Shown here: in pieces, positions 41,670 through 51,044 of the stretch
Layout of the letters: each line of letters opens with the position of its first letter
Numbering within the stretch: position 1 is the first letter of the stretch
Origin: Chloroflexota bacterium
GTDB lineage: Bacteria > Chloroflexota > Chloroflexia > Chloroheliales > Chloroheliaceae
Assembly: GCA_028287745.1 (NCBI GenBank)
Contig: JAQBPB010000049.1
Location: 1-64,000 of the forward strand
Direction of reading: 5' to 3'
Length of the DNA stretch: 64,000 nt
Translations under genes and position numbers: made by a program
Notes under the pieces: model-generated
What the model was told of the DNA's origin: nothing
Databases searched by the model: none
What the model saw: the letters and a program-made list of their open reading frames with translations, nothing else

Positions 41670-42059
41670 ATGGCAACTCAGGAAGAAAAAAACCTTAAAA
41701 AAGAGGAAAAAGAGCTCAAAAAGATTGCCAAAGCCGAGCGGAAACTTGAGAAAATCGAGCTCAAAGAGCAAGAGAAGGTTAAAAAGAACCGTGTAAAGGT
41801 TCTGATGAGCCGGGCCAGGGACGAGCGCAAACCGGCCAAACGGGCCGCCAGGGCGCTGAACAAAGAGCGCGACCGCCGCACTGCCATGGGCCGCGTCCAG
41901 AAGGTGCGGAAAAACTTTGCCGGTTTGCCGCCCTCCCTGTGGCCGCTTATGGCGGTTGTTGCCTATATATGGGGCAGAAACAGCTGGGAAAAAGAACGCC
42001 AGGCGCGTGACCTCCGGGAAGCCCGCCGTTTCTTAAAAGAAACCCGTGATTTAAGATAA
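41670..42059 (+). CDS. Lys/Glu-rich coiled-coil protein
   Basis: 129 residues, not recognised. Residues 1-45 are almost entirely Lys and Glu (coiled coil), 45-75 are strongly basic (KPAKRAARALNKERDRR), then a short hydrophobic stretch (LPPSLWPLMAVVAYIWG, about 88-104) that may be a membrane anchor, and a charged helix at the end. The gene follows moaE by 27 bases with AAAGGAAAAG as ribosome-binding site. The basic composition could suit nucleic-acid contact, but this is guesswork. Confidence 0.6.
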   Translation: MATQEEKNLKKEEKELKKIAKAERKLEKIELKEQEKVKKNRVKVLMSRARDERKPAKRAARALNKERDRRTAMGRVQKVRKNFAGLPPSLWPLMAVVAYIWGRNSWEKERQARDLREARRFLKETRDLR

Positions 42060-42089
42060 ATTAGTTTTAAAAAGGAGCCACGCCGCTTA

Positions 42090-42878
42090 ATGTCTTCCAA
42101 TAACCCCCGCAACCGGGCAAGCCGTCCGATAAATTCCAGGCCGGAAATGCCTGCCGCTGATGCGAAGCCAGGGGCTAATATCCCGGCCGATGCCAGATCA
42201 ACTGCCCGGAGTGCCGTGAGCGACCAGGCCAGGACCCGGCGAAATGCTCCTCCACCACCGCCAACAACCAATACATTGCCAATTATCCTGGCAATCGGCG
42301 CTATCACGATTGGCCTGGTGGCATTCATAGTTTTCCTGATAATGGGCAGCACTAAACCCATCCAACCGGCGTCCCAGGTAGCCGCATCCGCCGGAGATAT
42401 TTCGATAGCCGCGGACCCCACGGCCCAGGTCCAGAATTTCCCCAACCAGGGGCAGAACCACTTCACTACCGGCCAGTCTATAAAGACCCTCAACCAGACT
42501 TACAACTCGAATCCGCCCACCAGCGGTTCGCACTGGCCGAACTGGTCCAACTGGGGCGTTTTTCAACAGCCTGTCGCGGATGAGATGCAGGTCCACAACC
42601 TGGAACATGGCGGCGTGATAATTCAGTATGATTGCCCGCAAGGTTGCCCGCAGGCGATCAGTACTTTATCTTCGTATGCCTTCCGTTACCCGGCGACCAA
42701 CTTTACCGGTGTTATGCTTGCTCCCCGGAGCGGCGGCTTGCCGGATGGTGCCCGTATCGCCCTGACCGCCTGGACCCAGCGCTTGCTCTTGAAAACGGTT
42801 GATACCGAGAAGATCAACCAGTTTGTGGCGGCGTACATCAATAAAGGCCCCGAGAAAGACCCAAACTTCCGGCCTTAA
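42090..42878 (+). CDS. DUF3105 membrane-anchored protein
   Basis: 262 residues. N-terminal 65 residues are Pro/Ala/Arg-rich and cytoplasmic, one membrane helix follows (about 68-90), then a low-complexity spacer and a DUF3105 domain in the last 130 residues with its usual features: YNSNPPTSGSHWP, VHNLEHGGVIIQYDC and the CPxxC-like pair in DCPQGCP. The His/Cys set suggests a metal or redox site, not proven. ATG 42090 follows AAGGAG at about 12 bases. Last gene before a strong terminator. Confidence 0.82.
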   Translation: MSSNNPRNRASRPINSRPEMPAADAKPGANIPADARSTARSAVSDQARTRRNAPPPPPTTNTLPIILAIGAITIGLVAFIVFLIMGSTKPIQPASQVAASAGDISIAADPTAQVQNFPNQGQNHFTTGQSIKTLNQTYNSNPPTSGSHWPNWSNWGVFQQPVADEMQVHNLEHGGVIIQYDCPQGCPQAISTLSSYAFRYPATNFTGVMLAPRSGGLPDGARIALTAWTQRLLLKTVDTEKINQFVAAYINKGPEKDPNFRP

Positions 42879-42897
42879 TCAGTTACTTATAAAAATT

Positions 42898-42927
42898 AAG
42901 CCCTTCCAATCCAGGAAGGGCTTTTTT
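42898..42927 (+). terminator. Intrinsic terminator after the DUF3105 gene
   Basis: 10-bp perfect arms (42898-42907, 42914-42923), 6-base loop, T-run. Confidence 0.92.
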
Positions 42928-42972
42928 AGTAGAGATAATTCGGCCGGTTTTCTATAGCGGTGCGCGTTAGTA

Positions 42973-43015
42973 TTGAGCCGGTTTTAACCTCAAAGCTTTT
43001 GCAAAAGCGGCTCAA
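42973..43015. other. Nested dyad between converging genes
   Basis: Outer TTGAGCCG (42973-42980) pairs with CGGCTCAA (43008-43015), and a perfect 14-base palindrome GCTTTTGCAAAAGC (42995-43008) overlaps the right arm, so two folds compete. It may end the minus-strand HAD transcript, though no T-run follows. Confidence 0.45.
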
Positions 43016-43057
43016 TCATTCCGGGTATTGCTGTAAAGTATGCGTTCAGTATAAAAG

Positions 43058-43900
43058 CTATAAAACAAAGCGTTCAAGAGCTTCGGCCACACCATCCTCG
43101 GCGTTGGACCCGACCACAACATCGGCCCTGGCCTTAACCTCGGGCAAGGCGTTACTCATCGCCACGCCTAACCCGGCGCTCTGAATCATATCCAGGTCGT
43201 TGCGGCTGTCGCCTATCGCCATTGTTTCGGACAGGTCAAAACCATAGTGCCGGGCCAACCAGTCCAGGGCATAGCCTTTGTTATGGGCGGTCGGCAGCAG
43301 GTCGAAACCGTATAAGTCAGGAATGGCGGTACTCCTCAAGTGGTAGCTATAGAGATTGCTATCAAACTCGCGGTACGCGCCCAGGTGATTGAGCAGCCAT
43401 TTTTCCCGGTGGCCCGGCCCGACACCCAGCACCACCAGGGGTTCCGGTACCTTTAGCAACTCGGATGGGGCGCAGCGTTCAATTAAATCTGCCCGGTCCG
43501 TCCGGTTAGCGTAATCCCATAGATAGGGATCAGCCGTTTCGCCCGGCCCGATAAAGATGCGTTCGCCCCGCAAGGGGCTTTGTAAAATGGCCGGGCTGAT
43601 ACCGGCCTCGGCCAGAAAAGTCAGGGCCGCCGCCACGAACGACCGGTCAAGCGTGCGGTGCAGTAGGGCCTTCTCCTGGGCCGTGTCATAAATCAGATTG
43701 CCGGTATACAGGATGAGCGGGACTTTGATACCTAGTTCCAGGGCAATCGCCCGGGCCGGGCGGTGCCGCCGCCCGGTCGCCAGGGTCACAATGCAGCCCG
43801 CCTCGGTGGCGGCCCGGACAGCAGCTTTAACTCGCGGATTTATCAAGCCTTGTGGGTTGAGCAGGGTACCGTCCACGTCCAGGGCAATCAGTTTATACAT
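43058..43900 (-). CDS. HAD superfamily hydrolase, Cof type
   Basis: Phosphatase of the Cof/type IIB HAD group, usually acting on sugar phosphates or small phosphorylated metabolites. 280 residues. Motif I DVDGTL near residue 8-13, motif II in TLATGRR, motif III Lys in HNKGYALDWL, and motif IV GDSRNDLDM. All catalytic Asp residues are present. It starts 2 bases after the VOC gene stop, so expression is coupled to it. Confidence 0.9.
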   Translation of the reverse strand: MYKLIALDVDGTLLNPQGLINPRVKAAVRAATEAGCIVTLATGRRHRPARAIALELGIKVPLILYTGNLIYDTAQEKALLHRTLDRSFVAAALTFLAEAGISPAILQSPLRGERIFIGPGETADPYLWDYANRTDRADLIERCAPSELLKVPEPLVVLGVGPGHREKWLLNHLGAYREFDSNLYSYHLRSTAIPDLYGFDLLPTAHNKGYALDWLARHYGFDLSETMAIGDSRNDLDMIQSAGLGVAMSNALPEVKARADVVVGSNAEDGVAEALERFVL

Positions 43901-43902
43901 AT

Positions 43903-44889
43903 TTATTCATATACCTGTAGTGGATGGCCTTCCGGGTCGCAGAAGCGCAAGGCCGACCCGGCCTGCCAGCGCGGTCCTTTCGGGGTAGTATTGATATAAT
44001 GAAAGGTGTAAGGGCCATTAGTCTTAATTCCGGCGTCAGCGAGTTTTCGGGCAAATTCGCGCAAATTATTGGTCTGAAAGCCGGGCAGCCAGGCGGTATC
44101 CACTCCCCAGGTGCGTTCCTGTTTCCCTTCCAACGGCTTACCGCCAGGCGAGAGGGCCAGCTTTAGTTCCCCGGCCGCGAAGACCGCCCCGGTGGCCGGT
44201 TCCGGTTGGTTTAAGGCGCAATCCAGGGGGCTTGCCGGTAGAATAACCGGGTTTGCCTGGTGGAATTGTTCGGCTGTTTCAGTAATTGGGGGGCTGTTAT
44301 GGCCCTGGTTGAGCAGTTCCAGGCCTAAAACTTCCCGGTAGAAGTTTACCTGGGCCGGGAAGTTTTCTACCGATAGCCAGAGGGCCGAAATTATTGGACC
44401 GGTTCCGGCTGGCAGGGCCGGTTCGACCCGGATTTCGTTAGCCTGCCAGATATTTCGTTCCGGGTCAAGAAAAAAAAGCGACGCACCCCAGCCCTGTTCG
44501 AATGGCCGGGTTACAAGTACGTCCTGTTCCTTTAACCCGGCCTCGAAACGGTTCAGGTCATTAAATAGCAGGCTGGGGACCAGCGACACATCGGGCTGGC
44601 CGCGCCGGGGTTTCGAGCGCGTGGCCCAGGTTGCGCCGCCGCCGACCAGTTCCAACTCTACCCCGCCGCAATTATAGCGCACCCGGTGGCCGCTGGCGGT
44701 GTTGCCTTCGTCTACAAATTTAAGTTTGAGAATATTTTCCAGGAAGAGTGCCTCGGCCAGGACATCGGCAACCTTCAAGCCAAGCCAGCCGAGGCGTAAC
44801 AGGTGGGGGCTGTTTGAAGAAAGGTTACCGGACAGCCTTGCCAGTTTTTCACTTTGTTTTACCCCTGGTTTACTGCCAAATATAGCCAT
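43903..44889 (-). CDS. Two-domain VOC (glyoxalase/bleomycin-resistance fold) protein
   Basis: 328 residues with two tandem VOC halves: first at about 28-155 (RLGWLGLKVADVLAEALFLENILKL...WGASLFFLDPERNIWQANE) and second at about 170-328 (ALWLSVENFPAQVNFYREVLGLELL...RFCDPEGHPLQVYE). The end pattern DPEGH/DPERN is typical of VOC metal or substrate sites. Substrate unknown; could be a dioxygenase, lyase or binding protein. Upstream gene of a pair with the HAD phosphatase. Confidence 0.82.
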   Translation of the reverse strand: MAIFGSKPGVKQSEKLARLSGNLSSNSPHLLRLGWLGLKVADVLAEALFLENILKLKFVDEGNTASGHRVRYNCGGVELELVGGGATWATRSKPRRGQPDVSLVPSLLFNDLNRFEAGLKEQDVLVTRPFEQGWGASLFFLDPERNIWQANEIRVEPALPAGTGPIISALWLSVENFPAQVNFYREVLGLELLNQGHNSPPITETAEQFHQANPVILPASPLDCALNQPEPATGAVFAAGELKLALSPGGKPLEGKQERTWGVDTAWLPGFQTNNLREFARKLADAGIKTNGPYTFHYINTTPKGPRWQAGSALRFCDPEGHPLQVYE

Positions 44890-44991
44890 TGATCTTGCTT
44901 AATTTGCTTTACCCTGGCCGTACCGGCCCACCGCCGGGAAATTGCGCACCCCCTGCCTGGCCCATTTAACTTAAAAGAGCCAGACCGGATT

Positions 44992-46800
44992 TTACTCGTT
45001 TAGAGGGCTAAATTCAAAATTAGCCGGGTTATAGTAATCTTCCAGGCGCGGCTGGTAATTAGCGGCCAGGCGACCGGAATGGACCAGGCGCTGGTTTGCC
45101 AGCAAGCCGAACAGCACGAACTGGCGGCCATCTGCGGCGATATGTAATTCCATGCGCGCCCGCTCAAAGTACTGGACTTTTAGCGGCTGGCCGTCCCCAC
45201 CGGTCACTTCAAATACGGCGCTGCGGGGATAACCTATCAGGGCCAGGCCGCCCTGCCGCTTCCAGGCTTCCAGGAAAAGACCTTGCAGGTTATGACCTGT
45301 TTCGGCAAAGAACACGATGTTTTTGTCCGGCCCGGGCTTTTCGGGCAAGGCGGCCGTGATCGCCGGATGACCCTGTTTATCCAGCAAGCCCTGTTCCATC
45401 ATTATTTCCGTACCCAGCAGGCCGAATTGAACTACGTAGGGCGTGCCTTGCAGGTCGGGATGGTATTCCATGCGGACCCGCTCAAAATATTGGACCAGGT
45501 AGTAGCGGCCGGTGGCTTCGTTCCGTTCGTAAAACTGGCCGGTCTTGGGATAGCCAAGTAATTCAAGGCCGCCCCGTGTTTCCCAGGTCTTCTTAAAAAT
45601 ACCCCGGACAGTATGGCCGGTCTGGGGGAAGACCAGGGTATCGGCATTTGGCGCGGGCGGTATAGGGGCCGGACGCTTGGAGTAGTTTTTGAAAGCGTCA
45701 TAGAAAGGTTGTTTGGGTACGAATTTAGTTGCGGGAGTGATATCGCCCAGGTACTTGTAGGTTTCCGGCTCGGTGGTCATCAGGCCGTAGTGTTCTTCCG
45801 ACCAATCGTGCAGCATGTGTAATACAACCATCGTAATGTAGGGTTGCGCGCCCAGCCAGTCCCAGGCCACTTTTAGCAGGTTGGCCTGGCTGCTCGGGTC
45901 CGATTGGACCCCCATTTCGGTAATCCAGAGCGGTTTACTGCCTTCGCCCCGGTTGACCATATACTGGCGAACCATTTCAACGGTTTTCTGGGAAATTGGC
46001 AGGAAGTTGCCGTCCGGGCCTTTTTCTCCGTCCAGGTTATAGGGATGCAGGGAAATAGCATCCCAATAGTAGACCGGTTTAGCGCCGGACTTGCGGGCTT
46101 CGCTATCCACACAGGCATAAAGGCCGACAATATAGTTAAACCCGACCAGGGTATTGAACCCGACCAGCATGGTTGGGTCGGCTTTCTTGACGCCCTGGTA
46201 GAAGCGCTGGAGCCAGTTGCCGAAGCGGCAGATGTCCCGCCCGGCGTTAGGCCATTGCTCCGGCTCGTTCCAGAATTCCCACTGGCGGATAAAAGGATAA
46301 CGCCGGGCCAGGGCCTCGCCCACCGCCTGCATGCGGTCAAAATGCGCCGGGTTAAAAGAACACTCAACATCGCTTTTAGCGCAAACTTTCGGGTTACCAC
46401 TGGCCCAGACCGGGATAGTAATAAATTCGGCTACCACTTCGAAGCCTTCGTCGTTAAGCCGGGTCAGCAGCCGGTCGTTTAGCTGCCAGTCGTACTTACC
46501 GGGCGCGGGTTCAACAGTTTTCCATTCGACGGGAATACGGATTACCCCGGCATTGAGTTGTTTAAAGTGGGAGATAAAAGTTTCCAGGTGCATATCCAGC
46601 CACCAGGGGTGGGTAGCCAGGCCGAATTTATGGCTGGTGGCCCCGGTTGGAAGGTTAGCCGAAAAGAAATCCCGGGATTGCTCAGGATTATCGGCGGCAT
46701 ATCCGGGCGACACTGCCAGCGGCTGCACCAGCAGGAAGAGACTAGTAAGTAAAATAACCAGCGATACTTTAGACCAGCGCCGGAGAGAGGTTGGCTGCAT
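44992..46800 (-). CDS. Secreted glycosidase (clan GH-A) with C-terminal TGH repeats
   Basis: 602 residues. Signal peptide 1-35. Catalytic barrel of about 340 residues with the acid/base Glu in WEFWNEPEQW (E179) and the nucleophile Glu in LWITEMGVQSD (E295), as in GH5/GH39-like clan GH-A enzymes. After a Pro-rich linker, two repeats of about 75 residues follow, each with F-P/A-x-TGHxxxGxF, GYP and VQYFERxRME motifs, a cell-surface module common in Chloroflexota proteins. Substrate is not readable. The gene stands alone on the minus strand. Confidence 0.85.
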   Translation of the reverse strand: MQPTSLRRWSKVSLVILLTSLFLLVQPLAVSPGYAADNPEQSRDFFSANLPTGATSHKFGLATHPWWLDMHLETFISHFKQLNAGVIRIPVEWKTVEPAPGKYDWQLNDRLLTRLNDEGFEVVAEFITIPVWASGNPKVCAKSDVECSFNPAHFDRMQAVGEALARRYPFIRQWEFWNEPEQWPNAGRDICRFGNWLQRFYQGVKKADPTMLVGFNTLVGFNYIVGLYACVDSEARKSGAKPVYYWDAISLHPYNLDGEKGPDGNFLPISQKTVEMVRQYMVNRGEGSKPLWITEMGVQSDPSSQANLLKVAWDWLGAQPYITMVVLHMLHDWSEEHYGLMTTEPETYKYLGDITPATKFVPKQPFYDAFKNYSKRPAPIPPAPNADTLVFPQTGHTVRGIFKKTWETRGGLELLGYPKTGQFYERNEATGRYYLVQYFERVRMEYHPDLQGTPYVVQFGLLGTEIMMEQGLLDKQGHPAITAALPEKPGPDKNIVFFAETGHNLQGLFLEAWKRQGGLALIGYPRSAVFEVTGGDGQPLKVQYFERARMELHIAADGRQFVLFGLLANQRLVHSGRLAANYQPRLEDYYNPANFEFSPLNE

Positions 46801-46908
46801 TTAAAATAGTTCCCTTAAGACGTTGTTAAATGGGTAATAAAATTACCAGGCTCAGTTGCTCCTTTAACAAGGGCGCTAATCTAATTATAGCAGAATTTAT
46901 TTTATTTT

Positions 46909-47094
46909 TTAATGTTTGGCTCTGGCGAGATATTTGCCACAAACCGGGCAAATCGAGCGGCCTGGGTCCAGATTTAGACCACATTTAAGGCACATGTGGC
47001 GGGAGCCGCCGAAAAATTGGAATTTTGCCCGGCTGAACACCATTGTCGAAGCCGAGAAACCACCGAACAGCAGCATTAGAATAATCAGTTCCAT
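46909..47094 (-). CDS. Small membrane protein with C-terminal zinc ribbon
   Basis: 61 residues from ATG 47094. One hydrophobic helix (residues 2-22, MELIILMLLFGGFSASTMVF), then a zinc-ribbon tail with CLKCG...CPVCG. Upstream in-frame starts exist at 47130 (ATG) and 47154 (TTG); none has a good ribosome-binding site, and 47094 best suits a membrane-start protein. Function unknown; similar tails occur in zinc-ribbon membrane proteins. It follows the glycosyltransferase gene by 82 bases. Confidence 0.55.
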   Translation of the reverse strand: MELIILMLLFGGFSASTMVFSRAKFQFFGGSRHMCLKCGLNLDPGRSICPVCGKYLARAKH

Positions 47095-47176
47095 AGTTAC
47101 ACCCAGCACCTGTTTTCTAAAAGTTACCATCAGAATTTGCTTTACTAAAAGCAAAATACAGGCCAGGGATAACTAT

Positions 47177-49327
47177 TTATACCAGTTCCAGTACTTTTGT
47201 AGTACTTTCGTCCCGGTCCTTTTCCGGTTCATTGGTAATAGGAAGGGGCTGGGAGTCCTTGATATTATTGGTATAAATCTGCCGGACGTAGAAAATCAGA
47301 AGATACATGAAGACCGCAATGGTCAGGTAGGAAAGCGCATCGGGCAGCCACTGCCAGTTTAGTTGCAGGAAAGAATGCCACAGGTAGAAAGTGTTGGGTA
47401 TCTGGTTGGAGCGGTAGGTCGGTATTGGGGTGATTACGACCTGGTACAGCGACACCAGGCTTATTAGCAAGTAGACCAGGCTGGCCCGGCGATTGTACAG
47501 GACCGCCAGGGCCAGGAAAGGCAAGGCGTAGTAAGTGTAACGCTCGTGCATTTTGATGGCGAATGTAAAGCTGACCATTACGGTCAGGGCCAGGGCCAGG
47601 GTGGTTGCCGCTTCTGAAGAGCCTTTAAACCAGGTCAAACCGGCCAGCAGCAGGTAGACCAGGGTAATTACCCCAAACCCGATCAGGATAACTTCCATCC
47701 GGCGGTTTTCGGCAAAATTGACCAGGTAAGAAAAATTGTAGGCCCTCAGCAGGAAGAAATCCATTTTATCCCCGGCCAGTTCGTTGCGGGACCAGTAATT
47801 ATTCAGGAAGCTGTTCCAATCAAACCCGAAGGCGGGTAGCGACAGGGCCAAAAGCACCAGGCTGGCAATCCCACTGCCCAGGGCAGCCCGTTTAAAACCG
47901 CTCTTTTTAACCAGCAGCAAGCCCAGCAAGGGTATCGCGAAGATCGCCTGGGGTTTGATGAGCAGGGCACAGGCCAGGCAGACTGCCGCCAGTACCGGCC
48001 TATCGCTGTAGATGGCCGCGAAAGCCGCTACCAGCAGCACCGTCGGGAAGATATCCATCTGGCCCCAGATAGCAGGGTTATAGATCAGGGCGATATTAAA
48101 CCCAAACATTACCAGGACCGCCCCGCGCTGCCGGGCGCTAAAGTTATAACCGGGCCGCCGGGCTAACTTCCAGATCAGGACGGCCAGGATGGGTATCCCG
48201 AGAGAAAAGAAGCCCTTCATAAAGGCAGCCTGGTTCACGAAGCCAAAAGTAAAGGCGACCACACTGTAGGCATAGAATAGATAGGGTGCCAGCGGCGGAT
48301 AGTCAAGGTAGGTACATTTGTTGTAGACGTTGATTGGCCCGTTTTTGTGGAGGCAATCGACCCAGTTATTGTAGAACCACATGTCGCTGAAATAGGAGAA
48401 GCCGTTTAAGAAAAAGGCGCTTACTCCAATCAAGCCCAGCATGAGAGGCCACAATTCGGCCGGGCGGCTCCAGCGCCAGCGTAAAAAGGGCAGGCTGGTA
48501 CGCTGCCACCAAAGGCTGCTAAATACCACCGTCAGGGCGCAGCCCATCGCCAGCCAGCTATAGGTACGATTGTAAGGGGCCAGGCTGCCGACTACAAAGG
48601 CCAGGGGAGTTAATAGTAAAAATATTTCCAGCCGCTGCAGACCGACCCGGCTGGCCCAGAGCAATATGCCCAGGCCCAGGATAACCGCGGCCGGCAAATA
48701 GGGGTCCGGCCAGAGATATTGGCCGTAAGGATTGCCTTTTTGTTCAATGGTGTAACTGCTCAGGCGGATGCCGCGTTCGCCGGGTTGGCCGGGCAGGTTG
48801 AAGGCATTACTTTTTATCTGAATGCCCAGTCCTTTTTTATTTTCGTCGGCTGGAATAACCAATGGGTAAGAGTTAAAACCGGGCCTGGCCGGGTCATATG
48901 TTACTACGGCAAGCTGGCTTAGAAATTTGTCATTCTCGTCAAGCAGGTTTAATTCTACCCTGGCCGGGGGCGCTTTCTCCGGCCGGTCCAACGACATTAC
49001 CAGGGTCAGGTAAAAAGGGTTCACCCGCTGGACCTGGGGCAGGCGCAGAGTAGTTATAGGCGGCGATTTTTGGCCGGAAATGGAAGGCACGGGTTGAGTC
49101 CAGGCATAAAAGGCCCCGGTGTCTGCCGGGAAAAGGTTGGTTTGTTCTACCGCATACACGTTGAAAAAGACACTGGTTTTTTTGACTTCTTCAACCCCTC
49201 GCCCGAACGAAGGCATGCGGTACATGCTCAACATTAAAACGGCAAAGGCAATTAATCCTACCAAAAGATAGGTCAGGGACTTCCCTAACCGAATACTAGG
49301 AATCTTTTGTAAGAACGCTGGCTGCAT
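47177..49327 (-). CDS. GT-C type membrane glycosyltransferase
   Basis: 716 residues with about 11-13 membrane helices and a first extracytoplasmic domain of about 190 residues. The segment FYNNWVDCLHKNGPINVYNKCTYLDYPPLAPYLFY resembles the acceptor loop of GT87/GT39-like mannosyl- and other polyprenyl-sugar-dependent transferases, including the acidic residue in the first loop region (D in YFSDMWF). It would glycosylate lipids or proteins on the outer face of the membrane. Precise family is uncertain. ATG 49327 has no strong ribosome-binding site. Confidence 0.78.
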   Translation of the reverse strand: MQPAFLQKIPSIRLGKSLTYLLVGLIAFAVLMLSMYRMPSFGRGVEEVKKTSVFFNVYAVEQTNLFPADTGAFYAWTQPVPSISGQKSPPITTLRLPQVQRVNPFYLTLVMSLDRPEKAPPARVELNLLDENDKFLSQLAVVTYDPARPGFNSYPLVIPADENKKGLGIQIKSNAFNLPGQPGERGIRLSSYTIEQKGNPYGQYLWPDPYLPAAVILGLGILLWASRVGLQRLEIFLLLTPLAFVVGSLAPYNRTYSWLAMGCALTVVFSSLWWQRTSLPFLRWRWSRPAELWPLMLGLIGVSAFFLNGFSYFSDMWFYNNWVDCLHKNGPINVYNKCTYLDYPPLAPYLFYAYSVVAFTFGFVNQAAFMKGFFSLGIPILAVLIWKLARRPGYNFSARQRGAVLVMFGFNIALIYNPAIWGQMDIFPTVLLVAAFAAIYSDRPVLAAVCLACALLIKPQAIFAIPLLGLLLVKKSGFKRAALGSGIASLVLLALSLPAFGFDWNSFLNNYWSRNELAGDKMDFFLLRAYNFSYLVNFAENRRMEVILIGFGVITLVYLLLAGLTWFKGSSEAATTLALALTVMVSFTFAIKMHERYTYYALPFLALAVLYNRRASLVYLLISLVSLYQVVITPIPTYRSNQIPNTFYLWHSFLQLNWQWLPDALSYLTIAVFMYLLIFYVRQIYTNNIKDSQPLPITNEPEKDRDESTTKVLELV

Positions 49328-49434
49328 CGTTTTTAACTTGTTTTATTTTGAAGATAACCCATTAATGATCGATTAATCTTATTTTAACATAAGGGTGGAT
49401 TGTTTAGCAAATCCCAAAATGAAAAATCTCTCTG

Positions 49435-50592
49435 CTATCCGGCTACCGCAACTCCGATTAATCTACCCACCCCGTAAGTTATTGCCGCCGCCATTAAACC
49501 AAACAAGACCTGCCGCATTCCGGAGAAAAGTACGTTGCGCCCGGTCAGCAAGGTAATGGCAGACCCGATCAAGAACAGTCCCAGGCTGCTTACTACCAGG
49601 CTGGTGAGGACCGCGCTTGATCCACCCAGGAAAAAGAAAGGGGCGACCGGTATGATGGCACCCATGGTAAAGAGAATAAAAGAAGTTGCCGCCGCCACCC
49701 AGGCTGAGCCGCCCAGTTCATCGGGGTCTATACCCAGTTCTTCCCGGGAAAGGGTGTCCAGGGCGTTCGCCTGGTTATGGATTAGCCGGTCGGCCAGCCT
49801 TTTGGCTTCGGCTTCCGGCAACCCTTTAGACTGGTAAATCAGGGCCAATTCCTCGGCTTCTTCCTCCGGCACTTCGGCAATTTCCTGTTCTTCTACCGCG
49901 ATCTGGCGCTGGTACAACTCGCGGGCGCTTTGCACCGAAAGCCATTCGCCCAGGGCCATGGAACAGGCCCCGGCCAGCAACCCGGCTAACCCGGTTATAA
50001 ACACTAATCTAGGCGCTAAATCGGCCCCGGCGACACCCATAACCAGGCTCAGGTTAGAAACCAGCCCGTCGTTGGCTCCGAGGACCGCCGCCCGCAAAGC
50101 GTTTCCGCCGGTCGCCCGGTGGCGGCCTTCCAGACGGGCAACCTGGCTACCCTCCAGGCCACGTCCCTTGGAACCGCGCGTAATTGCCCTGAGCAGGCGG
50201 GCATGGGATTTCTCCTGTTGCGGCATCTTCACCGACCGGGCCTCGGTCTGGATATCATATTTATTGCTGCCCATCTGTTCCATTGTCGAGATACTGGGCA
50301 GGATAAATTTAGGGCCAAACCGTTTCGCCAGGAAGATAAGGATAGTGGTCCGCCAGGCCGGTTTGTATACAAGCGGCTCGGACTGGCCCATTGACCGGAT
50401 TTTCACCTCCCAGAAATTCGAATGCTTTTCCTCGGCTTCGGCCATGCGGCGGTATATCTCTTTGAGTTGAGGGTTTTCCTCAATCGCCGACAAAGCGCGA
50501 TACAGGGCCGCGCTATTGCGTTCGTCCTGCCAGTTATCTTGGTAACGGGCGATTTTTTCAACGTTTGGATCAGCCATAAATTTGCTTTTCAT
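49435..50592 (-). CDS. VIT1/CCC1 family transporter with N-terminal ferritin-like domain
   Basis: 385 residues. The N-terminal 150 residues form a ferritin/rubrerythrin-like helical domain with repeated E..EE..H motifs (LYRALSAIEENPQLKEIYRRMAEAEEKHSNFWE), and the C-terminal part is a VIT1-like iron/manganese transporter with about five helices (AAVLGANDGLVSNLSLVMGVAGA and GACSMALGEWLSVQSARELY). This fusion is a known membrane ferritin (MbfA-like) arrangement linked to iron efflux. ATG 50592 or ATG 50577 could start it; ribosome-binding pairing is poor for both. Confidence 0.88.
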   Translation of the reverse strand: MKSKFMADPNVEKIARYQDNWQDERNSAALYRALSAIEENPQLKEIYRRMAEAEEKHSNFWEVKIRSMGQSEPLVYKPAWRTTILIFLAKRFGPKFILPSISTMEQMGSNKYDIQTEARSVKMPQQEKSHARLLRAITRGSKGRGLEGSQVARLEGRHRATGGNALRAAVLGANDGLVSNLSLVMGVAGADLAPRLVFITGLAGLLAGACSMALGEWLSVQSARELYQRQIAVEEQEIAEVPEEEAEELALIYQSKGLPEAEAKRLADRLIHNQANALDTLSREELGIDPDELGGSAWVAAATSFILFTMGAIIPVAPFFFLGGSSAVLTSLVVSSLGLFLIGSAITLLTGRNVLFSGMRQVLFGLMAAAITYGVGRLIGVAVAG

Positions 50593-50801
50593 TTCCGATA
50601 TTCTAAAATTGGCCGGGTTGCTTCTTAGCCAGGTTATTCTTAATCAAACCTGACAGATTTCACAATAAAATTATACGCACTTCGTCCAGAGTGAAGCAGA
50701 AAATTAGCCTCCCCAAATAATTTAACTTGGCAGGTAAGAAAAAATAAGTTTCTCGTACCTGTACAAAAGTTATTTCTATCTCAATCTTTTTAGAGGAATT
50801 A

Positions 50802-50909
50802 TTGAGTGGCAGTAACCTTCTTTACCTTCTGAAGGACCACGCCGGGATTGAAGCAAAAATAGTGATGCCTGAAGATTGGAAAGATACTTATAATCTTAAT
50901 GCCGATTAG
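50802..50909 (+). CDS. Small 35-residue open frame
   Basis: TTG 50802 after AGAGGAA (4-5 bases) opens a 35-codon frame ending at 50909: MSGSNLLYLLKDHAGI...PEDWKDTYNLNAD. Composition is protein-like but I do not recognise it. It may be a small protein or a gene remnant. The surrounding gene-free stretch 50593-51044 otherwise holds the start region of the VIT1 gene, an extended -10 at 50978 and nothing else clear. Confidence 0.4.
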   Translation: MSGSNLLYLLKDHAGIEAKIVMPEDWKDTYNLNAD

Positions 50910-50977
50910 AATTAAGAAACTAGAGCTTACAAAAACAGGTTGGGTAGTTTAATCAAGTAGCTGCTAAAGGAATTTTT

Positions 50978-50986
50978 TGTTAGAAT
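50978..50986 (+). promoter_or_regulatory. Extended -10 promoter of the GH13 gene
   Basis: TGTTAGAAT, in the same TTTTTGTTAGAATAA context as at 37597. Leader of about 50 bases to ATG 51045. Confidence 0.5.
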
Positions 50987-51044
50987 AAGTTGAAGCCCCA
51001 CCGGGGAAGGGTACTTTTATTTATAAAAGCTTTTGGAGTTTCAA

